In this document: positions 33,683-42,792 of the stretch, in pieces
How positions within the stretch are numbered: the first letter of the stretch is position 1
Layout: each line of letters begins with the position of its first letter
Assembly (NCBI RefSeq): GCF_051297175.1
Contig: NZ_JBINNY010000001.1
Coordinates: 3,100,001-3,164,000, forward strand
Direction: 5' to 3'
From: Dryocola sp051297175
GTDB taxonomy: Bacteria; Pseudomonadota; Gammaproteobacteria; Enterobacterales; Enterobacteriaceae
Length of the DNA: 64,000 nucleotides
The notes under the pieces: generated by a model
What the model was told of the DNA's origin: nothing
Seen by the model: only the letters and a program-made list of their open reading frames with translations
The model's database searches: none
Position numbers and translations under genes: made by a program

Positions 33683-35041
33683 TTAGAATTTCAGTGCGTT
33701 CGCAATGTCTTCTTCGCTTTCTTCTTCTTCAATGACCGCCTGCGCCTTGTTCGACAGGATGACGAACGGCATGTAAATCAGCGTCGCAACACCCAGGTTG
33801 AACAGCGCGACGACCAGGGCCGCAATGCTGCCGTTTGAGTTGAAGAAGGCGCCCAGCCCGGTTGGCATAACCCAAGGTGCAAGGTTAGTGACCGGCGGGA
33901 TGATGCCCATGGAGTACGCCGCAAGCGTGATGGCGGCCAGAATCGGCTGGACCAGCACGAACGGGATGAACATAACCGGGTTCATGATGATTGGCAGACC
34001 GAACAGGATTGGCTCGTTAATCTGGAAGATGCCGGAAGGCAGCGCCAGCTTAGCCACCTGACGATGGTCAGCGCGTCGTGACACGATGAAGATTGCGATG
34101 ATAAGACCCAAGGTCGCCCCGGAACCACCCAGCAGGATGTAGGAGTCGAGCATTGGTTTCGCCCAGAAGTGGAAGGTTTTGCCTGCGTCAATCGCGGCCT
34201 GCACCGAACCATACTGGTTATAGATAGCGATGTTTTCCAGCGCCCAAGGCGTCATGATGCCGTTATCCAGCGCGGTCAGCGCCAGTGAACCATGCACCCC
34301 GAAGAACCACAGCAGGGAGTTGAAGATAACGTACGCCCAGCCCACAACCGCACCCATTGACGCCAGCGGAGTCGAAATGGAGTCCATGATGATCTGGTGG
34401 AAGTTGCTGCCGTGGTTGGCGAGCAGCCAGGAAATAATCCCGAAGATCGACAGAATAATAAAGCCGGGAATAATCGCCGAGAAAGAGCGCGATACCGAAG
34501 TCGGCACGCTTGGCGGCAGCGTAATAACCCAGTTGCGACGAACAATAAAGGTGAAGATTTCCGCAACGACCAGGCCAATAATAATACCGGAGATAATATT
34601 TTGACCGCCTAACCAGTTAGCGCCAACGGCATAGGCTTCGCCCACGCTATAAGGCGTAACGGTCATAAATGCAGCGACGGATAACAAACCCGCGGCCATT
34701 GGGTCGACTTTTCTTTCTTCAGCTAATGCCATCCCGATAAAAAAGGGAGCCATCAGAGACATAATACCCAGTGTACCGTTGTACACATTGCCGCCGATGG
34801 CTTTTAACCCATTAAGGGTTTCAATGGTCGAGGGATCTAGCCGAACACCTAAAGAATAAAAGAATGAGCCAGCACCAAAGCTTAAAAATACGTTATTGAT
34901 AAGAACAAACATTGCCCCCGCGAGCGTTAACGGCATTAACTTAATAAAGCCATTTTTAATTGCGTTAACGTGCGGCTGCTTTCCTATTTTGACGGCAAAA
35001 GGTAGGAGTACCTTTTCAAGTGAATCAATGACTTTACTCAT
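33683..35041 (-). CDS. chbC: PTS diacetylchitobiose EIIC
   Basis: A 452-residue membrane permease of the lactose/cellobiose PTS family, with about ten hydrophobic helices and the conserved FGLPIIMNP and GSLALTALDNGIMTP segments. It transports and phosphorylates chitobiose together with ChbB and ChbA. It follows chbB by 83 bases. Confidence 0.95.
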   Translation of the reverse strand: MSKVIDSLEKVLLPFAVKIGKQPHVNAIKNGFIKLMPLTLAGAMFVLINNVFLSFGAGSFFYSLGVRLDPSTIETLNGLKAIGGNVYNGTLGIMSLMAPFFIGMALAEERKVDPMAAGLLSVAAFMTVTPYSVGEAYAVGANWLGGQNIISGIIIGLVVAEIFTFIVRRNWVITLPPSVPTSVSRSFSAIIPGFIILSIFGIISWLLANHGSNFHQIIMDSISTPLASMGAVVGWAYVIFNSLLWFFGVHGSLALTALDNGIMTPWALENIAIYNQYGSVQAAIDAGKTFHFWAKPMLDSYILLGGSGATLGLIIAIFIVSRRADHRQVAKLALPSGIFQINEPILFGLPIIMNPVMFIPFVLVQPILAAITLAAYSMGIIPPVTNLAPWVMPTGLGAFFNSNGSIAALVVALFNLGVATLIYMPFVILSNKAQAVIEEEESEEDIANALKF

Positions 35042-35124
35042 TTGCAGTTTCCTTTAATGCCGCCAGCAGGCGGCCAGGGGTGTGTAAGGTCTTCTTTGAC
35101 GGGAAAATAAAACAATATTTAAAA

Positions 35125-35445
35125 TTAACTGTTTGCTGCTTTTTTGATCGACGCGACAGCTGCTTTCAGGACACCCAGCCCATCAATTTTGCCGTACATG
35201 GCTGAATCAATAACTTCAACGGTTTTACCCGGTAAGACTTTTTTAATTTCTGGCAGCATATAGGCAATTTGTGGACCGAGCAGAATAAGGTCCGCATTGG
35301 TGCCTTTTTCACCCGCCAGGGTTTCAGGATAGGCTTCGATAATAACCGGTACGTCATACTTCTCCGCCTGCGCTTTCATTTTAGAAACCAGCAGGGAGGT
35401 GGACATGCCAGCGGAGCAAAATAGATAGATGACTTTCTTTTCCAT
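35125..35445 (-). CDS. chbB: PTS diacetylchitobiose EIIB
   Basis: A 106-residue EIIB with the phosphocysteine motif FCSAGMSTSLL (Cys10). First gene of the operon. ATG 35445 follows AGGA and gives the standard length; the in-frame region upstream is leader sequence. Confidence 0.95.
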   Translation of the reverse strand: MEKKVIYLFCSAGMSTSLLVSKMKAQAEKYDVPVIIEAYPETLAGEKGTNADLILLGPQIAYMLPEIKKVLPGKTVEVIDSAMYGKIDGLGVLKAAVASIKKAANS

Positions 35446-35675
35446 AACGAAATCCTCGTATTCTTGATAGGTTGCAGTCTGGACAAATGTCCTTCTTTGT
35501 CTGGTTCGATGACGGGCCAATAGCCAAAAATTAAAAAGTACTGATTGTCTCTGCTTGAGTTGAGTATACGGCATCACTCCAGGCGGGGATAATTCTGCTT
35601 AACCAAAAATTGTCTCTCCTTGACCATTCCTTATGACTCCCCTCACATTTCGGGCAAATAATTCGCGCAAAGAAA
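35446..35675 (-). promoter_or_regulatory. chb operon control region
   Basis: About 230 bases before chbB. On the minus strand TATACT (complement of 35563-35568) is a candidate -10 site, and GCGAATTATTT (complement of 35657-35667) resembles the core of a NagC operator. NagC, ChbR and CRP control this operon in E. coli; sites here are tentative. Confidence 0.4.
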
Positions 35676-35703
35676 AAAGCCCAAACCAGGTTTGGGCTTT
35701 TAA
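35676..35703. terminator. Terminator of phoH
   Basis: Stem AAGCCCAAACC/GGTTTGGGCTT with A and T runs on the two sides. It separates phoH from the chb operon, both read on the minus strand. Confidence 0.9.
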
Positions 35704-35721
35704 AATTATTCACACCAGGAA

Positions 35722-36789
35722 TCAGTCGTAGGCGTTCAAGGTACGCTGGCAGAGGGCCGAGCGGACGCAATCCTGTTTGCCAAAACGGACAACACCGACC
35801 ATTTCATCTTCTTCGAAACGCGCTAACGCATCGCTCAGGCCTGACTGCACACCCGCAGGTAAATCACACTGCGTGATGTCGCCGTTGACGATAACGGTCA
35901 CGTTTTCCCCAAGGCGCGTCAGGAACATTTTCATTTGCGCTGCGGTGACATTCTGCGCCTCATCAAGAATCACCACCGCATTTTCAAAGGTACGCCCGCG
36001 CATATAGGCGAACGGCGCAATCTCTACTTTACCGATTTCGGGACGCAGGCAGTACTGCATGAAAGACGAACCTAACCGCCGCACCAGGATGTCATAAACC
36101 GGGCGGAAGTACGGCGCGAATTTTTCCGAAATATCCCCGGGCAAGAAGCCGAGATCTTCGTCAGCTTGCAGGACCGGGCGGGTGACTATAATCCTGTCGA
36201 CATCCTTATGTATCAGGGCCTCAGCGGCTTTCGCCGCGCTGATATAGGTTTTACCGCATCCTGCTTCCCCGGTTGCGAATATCAGCTGTTTTCTCTCGAT
36301 GGCATTAAGATAGTGCTCCTGAGCCTCGTTACGCGCGGCTATTGGCGAGTTATCACGGCAATCCCGCGCCATGCCAATAGATTCAACGCCGCTCATCTGC
36401 ACAAGCGTGGTGACCGATTCCTCTTCACGCTGCCGATGGCTTCGTGAATCCCGTCTCAGCACACGTTTTGCTTCACGACGAGCTTTGATCACTGCTTTCT
36501 GTCTTCCCATGGATGGCACCTTACAGTTGGTTTCATTGCCCGCGTCACCAGAAGGGACGCGATTATGCTTACTAACGGATGAGGTTTGGCTTCCTTTTAA
36601 GCCATGAACTGCCGGTTGAGATGATGCACCAGTTAGACGACAAGCGCCGCTTAGCGCATCGTTGACACATTGAGTTGATGTGGAATCAGGAAATTTAGCG
36701 GTGAAGATAGCGAAGCCGGAGGATAAGCCTCCGCGCTGATTCGTGCGGGTAAGATGTTTTTTGAGCCGTCCAGTACAGGACCCTACCAT
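35722..36789 (-). CDS. phoH: PhoH ATP-binding protein
   Basis: A 355-codon frame. The PhoH core (residues 94-355, beginning MGRQKAVIKARREAK) has Walker A GEAGCGKT (174-181) and Walker B VVILDEAQ (272-279). It is an ATPase of the phosphate-starvation family with a proposed RNA-related role. ATG 36789 has a good GGAG seven bases upstream and gives the 354-like length annotated in E. coli. However, residues 1-93 are Ser/Thr-rich and unlike a domain, and a second start at 36510 also has a binding site (AAGGTG). The first 93 codons may partly act as a leader. Confidence 0.85.
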   Translation of the reverse strand: MVGSCTGRLKKHLTRTNQRGGLSSGFAIFTAKFPDSTSTQCVNDALSGACRLTGASSQPAVHGLKGSQTSSVSKHNRVPSGDAGNETNCKVPSMGRQKAVIKARREAKRVLRRDSRSHRQREEESVTTLVQMSGVESIGMARDCRDNSPIAARNEAQEHYLNAIERKQLIFATGEAGCGKTYISAAKAAEALIHKDVDRIIVTRPVLQADEDLGFLPGDISEKFAPYFRPVYDILVRRLGSSFMQYCLRPEIGKVEIAPFAYMRGRTFENAVVILDEAQNVTAAQMKMFLTRLGENVTVIVNGDITQCDLPAGVQSGLSDALARFEEDEMVGVVRFGKQDCVRSALCQRTLNAYD

Positions 36790-37057
36790 TCGCGATCTCC
36801 ATTGTGATTGAACTTCACAGCCGGGAACTACCGCTCATGTCTTTAAGTACATCAAAATTTATCTAAAATGCAACATGATTTTTACTTAAAATCAACATAA
36901 GCGACGCGCGGCGCGACTGCAGATGTTATGTCACAGTTATATTACAGTTTTATATCAATGAGATGCTCATAGGTAATACTAATGCATGATTTTGCGGGTG
37001 AATTGTTAGCAAATGAAAAATTAGCAGGGAAAGAATTGGGACAGGACGAAGCTACCG
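36790..37057. promoter_or_regulatory. phoH upstream region
   Basis: AT-rich stretch with no gene. It contains TGTCACAGTTATATTACAG near 36929, which resembles part of a Pho box, but no complete box could be confirmed. Confidence 0.35.
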
Positions 37058-37143
37058 ACGCCCTCGCCCCGGCCCCCTCCCCCAGGAGAGGGCGATAATC
37101 GAGCGGTCCCCTTTCCCCGTGGGAGAGGGTTAGGGTGAGGGGG
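37058..37143. repeat. GC-rich palindromic repeat (CCCTCACCCTAACCC family)
   Basis: CCCTCGCCCCGGCCCCCTCC pairs with GGGAGAGGGTTAGGGTGAGG across an internal loop. This intergenic palindrome family is widespread in proteobacteria. It lies 12 bases after the efeB stop codon and may form its 3' end. Confidence 0.75.
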
Positions 37144-37154
37144 AATCTAGATAT

Positions 37155-38438
37155 TCAGGCCTCAATAAGCCCCTGCCCCAGATAATGCTGTTTATCCACC
37201 GCGCCCGGCAGGGCGAAGAAATACCCGCCGCCGATCGGCTTCACGTACTCTTCCAGCGCTTCCCCGTTGAGGCGCTTTTGCACCGCGAGAAAACCCTTCT
37301 CAAGATCGTGCTGATAGCAAACGAACAGCAGGCCCATATCAAGCTGGCCCGATTTCGACACGCCCAGCGAATAGCTGTATCCCCGGCGCATCATCAGGTT
37401 CGACTGGGTTTCTTTGGTGCGCGGGTTCGCAAGGCGAATGTGGGCATCCAGCGCGATAACGTTGCCTTCCGGGTCGGCGGCGTAGTCCGGCTCGTCGTGC
37501 TCGTTCTTCATGCCGAGCGGCGCGCCGCTGTGCTTCTCGCGGCCAAAGATGGTTTGCTGCTCCTTGAGCGGCGTGCGGTCCCAGGATTCAACGTGGAACT
37601 GGATGATACGAATGGCCTGATAGCTGCCGCCCGTCGCCCATGCCGGTTCGCCCTGCCCCTTCGTGACCCACACCACGTCGTCCATCAGCGGCCGGTTGCT
37701 GCTGTCGGGATTGGCGGTGCCGTCTTTGAATCCCAGCAGGTTGATAGGCGTTTCTTTGCCACGGCTGCGCGCGGCGTGGTTGGAAATAAAGCCTTCACGC
37801 TTCCAGCGAACGCTCAGCAGGTCCGGCGTGTGCTTGATGATATCGCGCAGGGCGTGAATGACCGTATCCGCGGTGTTGGCGCAGATTTGCAGCAGCAGAT
37901 CGCCGTGGCACAGGCTGGCATCCAGCGAGTCGTTCGGGAAACGCGTCATTTTTTGCAGCTTTTTCGGCATGTGGGCGTTCAGGCCAAAGCGTTCGTCGAA
38001 CAGCGTCGCGCCTGCGGACAGGGTGATAGTCAGGTTATCGGGGAAAATTTCCGCGCCGAGAATGCCGGAGTCCATCGGCGGCATACGCGGATTCGGCGTT
38101 TGGGGCGCCGCCCCCCCGGTGGTCAGGAAGTCAAAGCGGGAGGATAGCAGACGGAACAGGCGTTCAAGGTCGGCTTTATCTGCCGCCAGCACGTCGAAGG
38201 CCACCAGCATCATTGATGCCTGCTGCGGTGTCAGAATGCCTGCCTGATGCAACCCGTAGAACGGCTGCTTTTCCATGCGTGCGTCGGGGGGCAGCGTGCC
38301 GGGCGAGGTTTCGGTTTTAGCCGCGTGGGCCACCGGGCAGCCACCGGCAACGGCAAAAGCGCCCCCCAGGGCGCCCAGCGTTTTCAGCAGTTTGCGACGC
38401 GCGGGCTGATGCGCGTCACGTTTCGTTTTCTCTTGCAT
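37155..38438 (-). CDS. efeB: Dye-decolourising (DyP) haem peroxidase EfeB
   Basis: A 427-residue secreted peroxidase. The Tat signal has ARRKLLKTLG (RR at 14-15) and a hydrophobic core ending AHA; the DyP motif GFKDGTANP is near residue 239. EfeB is exported folded with haem and works with EfeO and EfeU in ferrous iron uptake, perhaps by oxidation or haem iron release. It starts five bases after efeO. Confidence 0.95.
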   Translation of the reverse strand: MQEKTKRDAHQPARRKLLKTLGALGGAFAVAGGCPVAHAAKTETSPGTLPPDARMEKQPFYGLHQAGILTPQQASMMLVAFDVLAADKADLERLFRLLSSRFDFLTTGGAAPQTPNPRMPPMDSGILGAEIFPDNLTITLSAGATLFDERFGLNAHMPKKLQKMTRFPNDSLDASLCHGDLLLQICANTADTVIHALRDIIKHTPDLLSVRWKREGFISNHAARSRGKETPINLLGFKDGTANPDSSNRPLMDDVVWVTKGQGEPAWATGGSYQAIRIIQFHVESWDRTPLKEQQTIFGREKHSGAPLGMKNEHDEPDYAADPEGNVIALDAHIRLANPRTKETQSNLMMRRGYSYSLGVSKSGQLDMGLLFVCYQHDLEKGFLAVQKRLNGEALEEYVKPIGGGYFFALPGAVDKQHYLGQGLIEA

Positions 38439-38443
38439 CTAAC

Positions 38444-39568
38444 TTAGTCCAGGCCCAACACGCCGCGCAGCTGAGACAGATCTTCAGCAAGCGCCGTGAC
38501 CGGCCCTTTCAGCGCGTTGCGGTCGGCATCGGTCAGCTTATCGTAGGTTTCAAAGCCGTCTTTGGTTTTGTACTTGGCGAGAATAGCGTCGACTTTCTTG
38601 AAGTTGGCATCGACCTTCGCCAGCAGCGGCGCGTTCTCTTTGCTCAAAAGCGGGCGGAGCAGGTTAACGATTTTCTGCGCGCCGTCGACGTTGGCCTGGA
38701 AGTCCCACAGGTCGGTGTGGCTGTAGCGGTCTTCTTCACCGCTGATTTTGCTGGCGGCCACTTCTTCAATCAGGCCCGCGGCCCCGCCCACAACCTTGCT
38801 CGGCGGGAAGGCAAGCTCGGAGATGCGCGTTTGCAGATCCAGCACGTCGGCGTTCAGCTGCTCGGCGTATTTTTCCATGCCCTTCGTGGAGTTGTCGCCA
38901 AACAGCGCTTTTTCCAGGCGGTGGAAGCCGGTGAATTTAGGATCGTTCGCCTTCTGCTCATAGTCGTCTTCACGGGCATCGATGCTGCCGTCCAGGTCAG
39001 AGAACAGCTCGGCGATAGGTTCGATACGCTCGTAGTGCTGGCGCGTCGGCGCGTACAGGGCTTTCGCCTTTTCGATATCCCCGGCCTTCACCGCGTCGGT
39101 AAAGGCTTTAGTGCCTTTGACCAGCTCGGCCACTTCTGCGGTCACGTAGGCTTTGTATTCGGTAATAGGGCCGCTCAGCGCCATCAGATCGTTTTTCGGT
39201 GCCGCCTGGTCGCCCGCCGCTTTAACTATCAGCTTGCCTTTCGGGTTGCTCAGCAGGCCGCAGGTCATGTCGTACTCGCCCGCCTGCAGGTTGGCGGTCA
39301 TTTTTTGCGAGAAGCCTGGCGCGATGTTTTCACGCTCTTCCACCACCATCACCCCTTTCAGGATCTCCCACTCCAGCGCTTTCTGGCTGTTGTTCTGAAT
39401 AAGGAACTGGGTTTTTCCGGCGTTCACGGTGATATTCATCGGCTCACACTGTTTATCGGTGACCGTAACTTTAACCTGCGGAATATCGGCGGCCTGCGCG
39501 GCAGAAGCGGCGGAAATAAGGGCAAACAAAGCGAGTTGCAAAGCTTTAACACGGAAGTGTGGAGTCAT
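38444..39568 (-). CDS. efeO: Periplasmic iron-uptake protein EfeO
   Basis: A 374-residue periplasmic protein. Signal peptide (to about residue 27), then a cupredoxin-like domain (about 30-120, with CEPMNITV and YDMTCGLL), then an imelysin/M75 domain with HRLEKAL (HxxE). It binds metal for delivery to EfeU. ATG 39568 follows AAGGGA; the longer frame would begin with TTG and is not used. Confidence 0.95.
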   Translation of the reverse strand: MTPHFRVKALQLALFALISAASAAQAADIPQVKVTVTDKQCEPMNITVNAGKTQFLIQNNSQKALEWEILKGVMVVEERENIAPGFSQKMTANLQAGEYDMTCGLLSNPKGKLIVKAAGDQAAPKNDLMALSGPITEYKAYVTAEVAELVKGTKAFTDAVKAGDIEKAKALYAPTRQHYERIEPIAELFSDLDGSIDAREDDYEQKANDPKFTGFHRLEKALFGDNSTKGMEKYAEQLNADVLDLQTRISELAFPPSKVVGGAAGLIEEVAASKISGEEDRYSHTDLWDFQANVDGAQKIVNLLRPLLSKENAPLLAKVDANFKKVDAILAKYKTKDGFETYDKLTDADRNALKGPVTALAEDLSQLRGVLGLD

Positions 39569-39630
39569 GGCCAATCCCTTACAAAGATTAGTATGTTGTA
39601 ACTAAGTGGCGGAGGCCCGCCACAATAATG

Positions 39631-40464
39631 TTATCGAGCGCTATTCGTCGCCTGATTGTTCAGGCGCGGCGGCATGGCAAACAGCACCAGCGCCGGAATC
39701 AGATAGATAAAGTACATCGCCACTTCGCTGACGGTTGGCGCTTCCTGATAGCCAAAGATCCCCTCCAGCAGCGTCCCGGTCAGGGAGTGCGTAGAAAGCA
39801 CGTTGCTGAGATCGAACGCGATGTCCTGGAAATGGTTCCACAGCCCGGCCTCGTGGAAGGCGCGAATCGCCCCCGCGGCAAGGCCTGCCGCAACCAGCAG
39901 GATAAACAGGCTGGTCCATTTGAAAAACGCACCAAGATTCAGGCGAATGCCGCCCCAGTAGATCATAAAGCCAAGCACGACCGCCGTTGCCAGGCCCAGC
40001 ATCGCGCCCAGCGGCGGCATGATGCCCACGTCCTGCTGAAAGGCCGCAAGCAGGAAGAACACCGACTCAAGCCCTTCTCGCGCCACCGCGAAAAACACCA
40101 TCAGGATGAGCGCCCAGCCGTGGCTGCCTTTGCTATGCAGGGCGTTATCCACCGCCTGTTCAAGCTGAACCTTGACGTTGCGCGACACCTTGCGCATCCA
40201 GAACACCATCCAGGTGAGAATAACCACGGCGACTACCGCCACGATGCCTTCGAACAGCTCCTGCTCTTTTTGCGGGAACTCGCCGGTCGTTTCGTTGATG
40301 AAGATCCCTAGTGCCAGGCAGAGGGCGGCGGCGGCCACCACGCCAATCCACATTACGCCAATCCATTGACCGCGCTGGGTGCGCTTTAGGTAGCTGGCGA
40401 TGAGGCTTACGATCAGCGCCGCCTCCAGCCCTTCGCGTAACATGATGAGAAACGGAACAAACAT
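39631..40464 (-). CDS. efeU: Ferrous iron permease EfeU
   Basis: A 277-residue membrane protein with seven helices and two REGLE iron-binding motifs (residues 10-14 and about 138). It is the inner-membrane iron channel of EfeUOB. The gene is intact, unlike E. coli K-12 where a frameshift inactivates it. First in the operon, preceded by a Fur box. Confidence 0.95.
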   Translation of the reverse strand: MFVPFLIMLREGLEAALIVSLIASYLKRTQRGQWIGVMWIGVVAAAALCLALGIFINETTGEFPQKEQELFEGIVAVVAVVILTWMVFWMRKVSRNVKVQLEQAVDNALHSKGSHGWALILMVFFAVAREGLESVFFLLAAFQQDVGIMPPLGAMLGLATAVVLGFMIYWGGIRLNLGAFFKWTSLFILLVAAGLAAGAIRAFHEAGLWNHFQDIAFDLSNVLSTHSLTGTLLEGIFGYQEAPTVSEVAMYFIYLIPALVLFAMPPRLNNQATNSAR

Positions 40465-40522
40465 TCCTGACACCTCAATTGTGAAATCTGGTCAAATGAC
40501 GTAAAGAAAAGTAAAAAAGAAC

Positions 40523-40541
40523 GATAGTGATTATCATTACC
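40523..40541 (-). promoter_or_regulatory. Fur box upstream of efeUOB
   Basis: The minus strand reads GGTAATGATAATCACTATC, matching the 19-base Fur consensus GATAATGATAATCATTATC at all but two positions, 59 bases before the efeU start. Confidence 0.88.
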
Positions 40542-40590
40542 GTGAATGGAAATACAAGAAGATTGTGATGGGAATTATATCGAGATGTAA

Positions 40591-40613
40591 AAAAAGCTGG
40601 CATTGCCAGCTTG
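40591..40613 (-). terminator. Terminator downstream of putP
   Basis: Stem AAGCTGGCA/TGCCAGCTT, with a T run on the minus strand (A run at 40590-40595 on the plus strand), after the two REP elements that follow putP. Confidence 0.75.
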
Positions 40614-40637
40614 AGAACGATGGGGTCGGCATTTTCC

Positions 40638-40724
40638 GGTGGATGGCGCTATCGCTTATCCACCCTACGAGCCATACGATGCCGCATTTTCGTAGGTCGG
40701 GTAAGGCGTAAGCCGCCACCCGAC
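40638..40724. repeat. Two REP-like palindromes downstream of putP
   Basis: GGTGGAT...ATCCACC (40638-40663) and GTCGGGT...ACCCGAC (40696-40724), in opposite orientations with respect to the AAGCG centre, form a BIME-like pair between putP and its terminator. Confidence 0.8.
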
Positions 40725-40751
40725 GTTCGCCTCCCCGACCTATGCGTTAAG

Positions 40752-42260
40752 CTACTCCGCCTGCAGCTTGCTCGGAGGAGCCGAACGGTAGAACTCATCC
40801 GCTTCGGCAAAGCGTTTCTGCATGCTGGTAGACGGTGCCTTGCCAAGCAGGCTCACTACCACGATCCCGATGCTGGCAAACACGAAGCCAGGAATGATTT
40901 CGTAGAGGCCCAGCCACGCGAACTGCTTCCAGACGATGACCGTCACCGCGCCGATCACCATGCCCGCCAGCGCGCCGTTGCGCGTCATGCGTGACCACAT
41001 AACCGAGAATAGCACAACCGGGCCAAACGCCGCGCCGAAGCCCGCCCACGCGTAGCTCACAAGTCCCAGCACGCGGTTTTCAGGATTCGCGGCAAGCGCT
41101 ATCGCAATCAGCGCAACCACCAGCACCATCGCGCGCCCTACCCACACCAGCTCTTTTTGGCCCGCGTTTTTGCGGAAGAAGGCTTTGTACAGATCTTCAG
41201 TAATCGCGCTTGAACACACCAGCAGCTGGCAGCTCAGCGTCGACATTACCGCCGCCAGAATCGCCGACAGCAGCACGCCCGCAATCCACGGGTTAAACAG
41301 CAGCTGTGCAAGCTCGATGAAGACGCGCTCGCCGTTCTGGGTCACCGCGCCCGCCTGGGACGGGTTATCGCTAAAGTAGGCGATGCCGAAGAAGCCCACG
41401 GCGCAGGCACCGGCCAGGCAGAGAATCATCCACGTCATGCTGATACGGCGAGCGTTGACGATGGTGTGGTGGGAATCTGCCGCCATAAAGCGCGCCAGAA
41501 TGTGCGGCTGCCCGAAGTAGCCTAGCCCCCAGCCCATCAGCGAAACGATGGCCACAAAGTTCAAGCCCTTCAGCATATCGACGTTCTCGATGCTTTTTTG
41601 CTTGATGACCACCAGCGAATCGTCGAAGCCGCCGACCGCCATAATCACCATCACCGGCGTAAGAATCAGCGCGAAAATCATCAGGCTGGCCTGCACGGTG
41701 TCGGTCCAGCTTACCGCCAGGAATCCACCGACAAAGGTATAAATGATGGTTGCTGCGGCACCGGCCCACAGGGCGGTTTCGTAGCTCATACCGAAGGTGC
41801 TTTCGAAAAGACGCGCCCCGGCGACAATGCCCGACGCACAATAAATAGTGAAGAACAGCAGAATAACCACCGCAGAGATAATGCGCAGCAGGCGGCTTTT
41901 ATCTTCGAAGCGCCCGGTGAAATAATCCGGCAGCGTCAGGGCGTTATTGTTAACTTCGGTATGCACGCGCAAACGGCCCGCCACCAGCTTCCAGTTAATA
42001 TAGGCGCCGACGGTTAAACCAATCGCAATCCAGCTTTCAGAAATACCGGAAATAAATATCGCGCCGGGCAAGCCCATTAATAGCCAGCCGCTCATATCGG
42101 ATGCACCGGCGGATAACGCGGTGACCAGGCTGCCGAGGCTGCGGCCGCCAAGAATATAATCATCGAAGTTTTTGGTTGAGCGCCAGGCGATAAACCCTAT
42201 CAATATCATGCCAAAGATATAAACAAGGAAAGTCACCAGCATCGGTGTACTCATGGTCAT
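40752..42260 (-). CDS. putP: Sodium/proline symporter PutP
   Basis: A 502-residue sodium:solute symporter with 13 predicted membrane helices, same length and nearly the same sequence as E. coli PutP (FDDYILGGRS, LSAGASDMSGWLLMGLPGA). It imports proline for PutA. ATG 42260 has GGAG seven bases upstream. Divergent from putA across the operator region. Confidence 0.97.
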   Translation of the reverse strand: MTMSTPMLVTFLVYIFGMILIGFIAWRSTKNFDDYILGGRSLGSLVTALSAGASDMSGWLLMGLPGAIFISGISESWIAIGLTVGAYINWKLVAGRLRVHTEVNNNALTLPDYFTGRFEDKSRLLRIISAVVILLFFTIYCASGIVAGARLFESTFGMSYETALWAGAAATIIYTFVGGFLAVSWTDTVQASLMIFALILTPVMVIMAVGGFDDSLVVIKQKSIENVDMLKGLNFVAIVSLMGWGLGYFGQPHILARFMAADSHHTIVNARRISMTWMILCLAGACAVGFFGIAYFSDNPSQAGAVTQNGERVFIELAQLLFNPWIAGVLLSAILAAVMSTLSCQLLVCSSAITEDLYKAFFRKNAGQKELVWVGRAMVLVVALIAIALAANPENRVLGLVSYAWAGFGAAFGPVVLFSVMWSRMTRNGALAGMVIGAVTVIVWKQFAWLGLYEIIPGFVFASIGIVVVSLLGKAPSTSMQKRFAEADEFYRSAPPSKLQAE

Positions 42261-42283
42261 GCATATTCTCCATTATGTTGCCG

Positions 42284-42612
42284 GTTGCACCCGGCATTGC
42301 CGCACCGGAACGTGGCGCGGCTAGTTATTGGCTTTTATTTCGCGCCTGAACCCTGCCCGAAACTATTTTCAATCACAAGTGTTTTAACACGGCATTCACA
42401 AGAAATTCACCACACAAAAAATAGCTTTTCTACGTAGGTTGCACTTGCTCACGCTTTTAGCGGTTGCACCTTAAAAAAGTGTTAACTATGACCGCTTATT
42501 GGCCCTGTCCGCCAATAATCAGGCAGATCGTTTTCTTATTTAAGTTTTAACAATTCACTCTTTTCCCGGCCTGTTAACTGGCTCACATTTAACAAGGTTG
42601 CACAAAGTTGCA
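42284..42612. promoter_or_regulatory. PutA operator sites in the putP-putA region
   Basis: Five GTTGCA hexamers occur at 42284, 42438, 42463, 42597 and 42607, all on the plus strand. GTTGCA is the published PutA operator consensus, and E. coli also has five sites in this region. PutA would repress both genes when proline is absent. Confidence 0.85.
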
Positions 42613-42653
42613 ACATGATAGATATTGCCGCATAACTTTTATTAACCCACTAT

Positions 42654-42773
42654 TTATTCCCTAAATCCTTCGAGCTGCAGGTAGACGGCAAAGGAATGAA
42701 TCCCCAGGAGCTTACTTAAGTAAGTGACCGGGGTGAGTTCCTGTAGCCAACATCCTGCGGCTCGAAGGATGAC
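42654..42773. repeat. ERIC element in the putA leader
   Basis: The centre reads GAATCCCCAGGAGCTTACTT followed by AAGTAAGTGACCGGGGTGAG, matching the ERIC1R complement and ERIC2 consensus. Ends CCTTCGAGCTGCAG and CTGCGGCTCGAAGG are complementary. It lies 20 bases before the putA start, so it is probably transcribed as a long hairpin in the putA leader. Confidence 0.92.
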
Positions 42774-42792
42774 GGGACAAGGAGTTACCGGC

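Noticed and set aside
37185..38147. 320-codon plus-strand open frame opposite efeB
   Set aside because: Arg/Gln/Val-rich translation typical of antisense frames of a conserved gene; efeB itself has clear motifs.
38717..39601. 294-codon plus-strand open frame opposite efeO
   Set aside because: Antisense shadow with no domain and no supporting start signal.
39631..40464. Frameshifted efeU as in E. coli K-12
   Set aside because: The frame is continuous with both REGLE motifs and the full seven-helix pattern, so the gene is intact.
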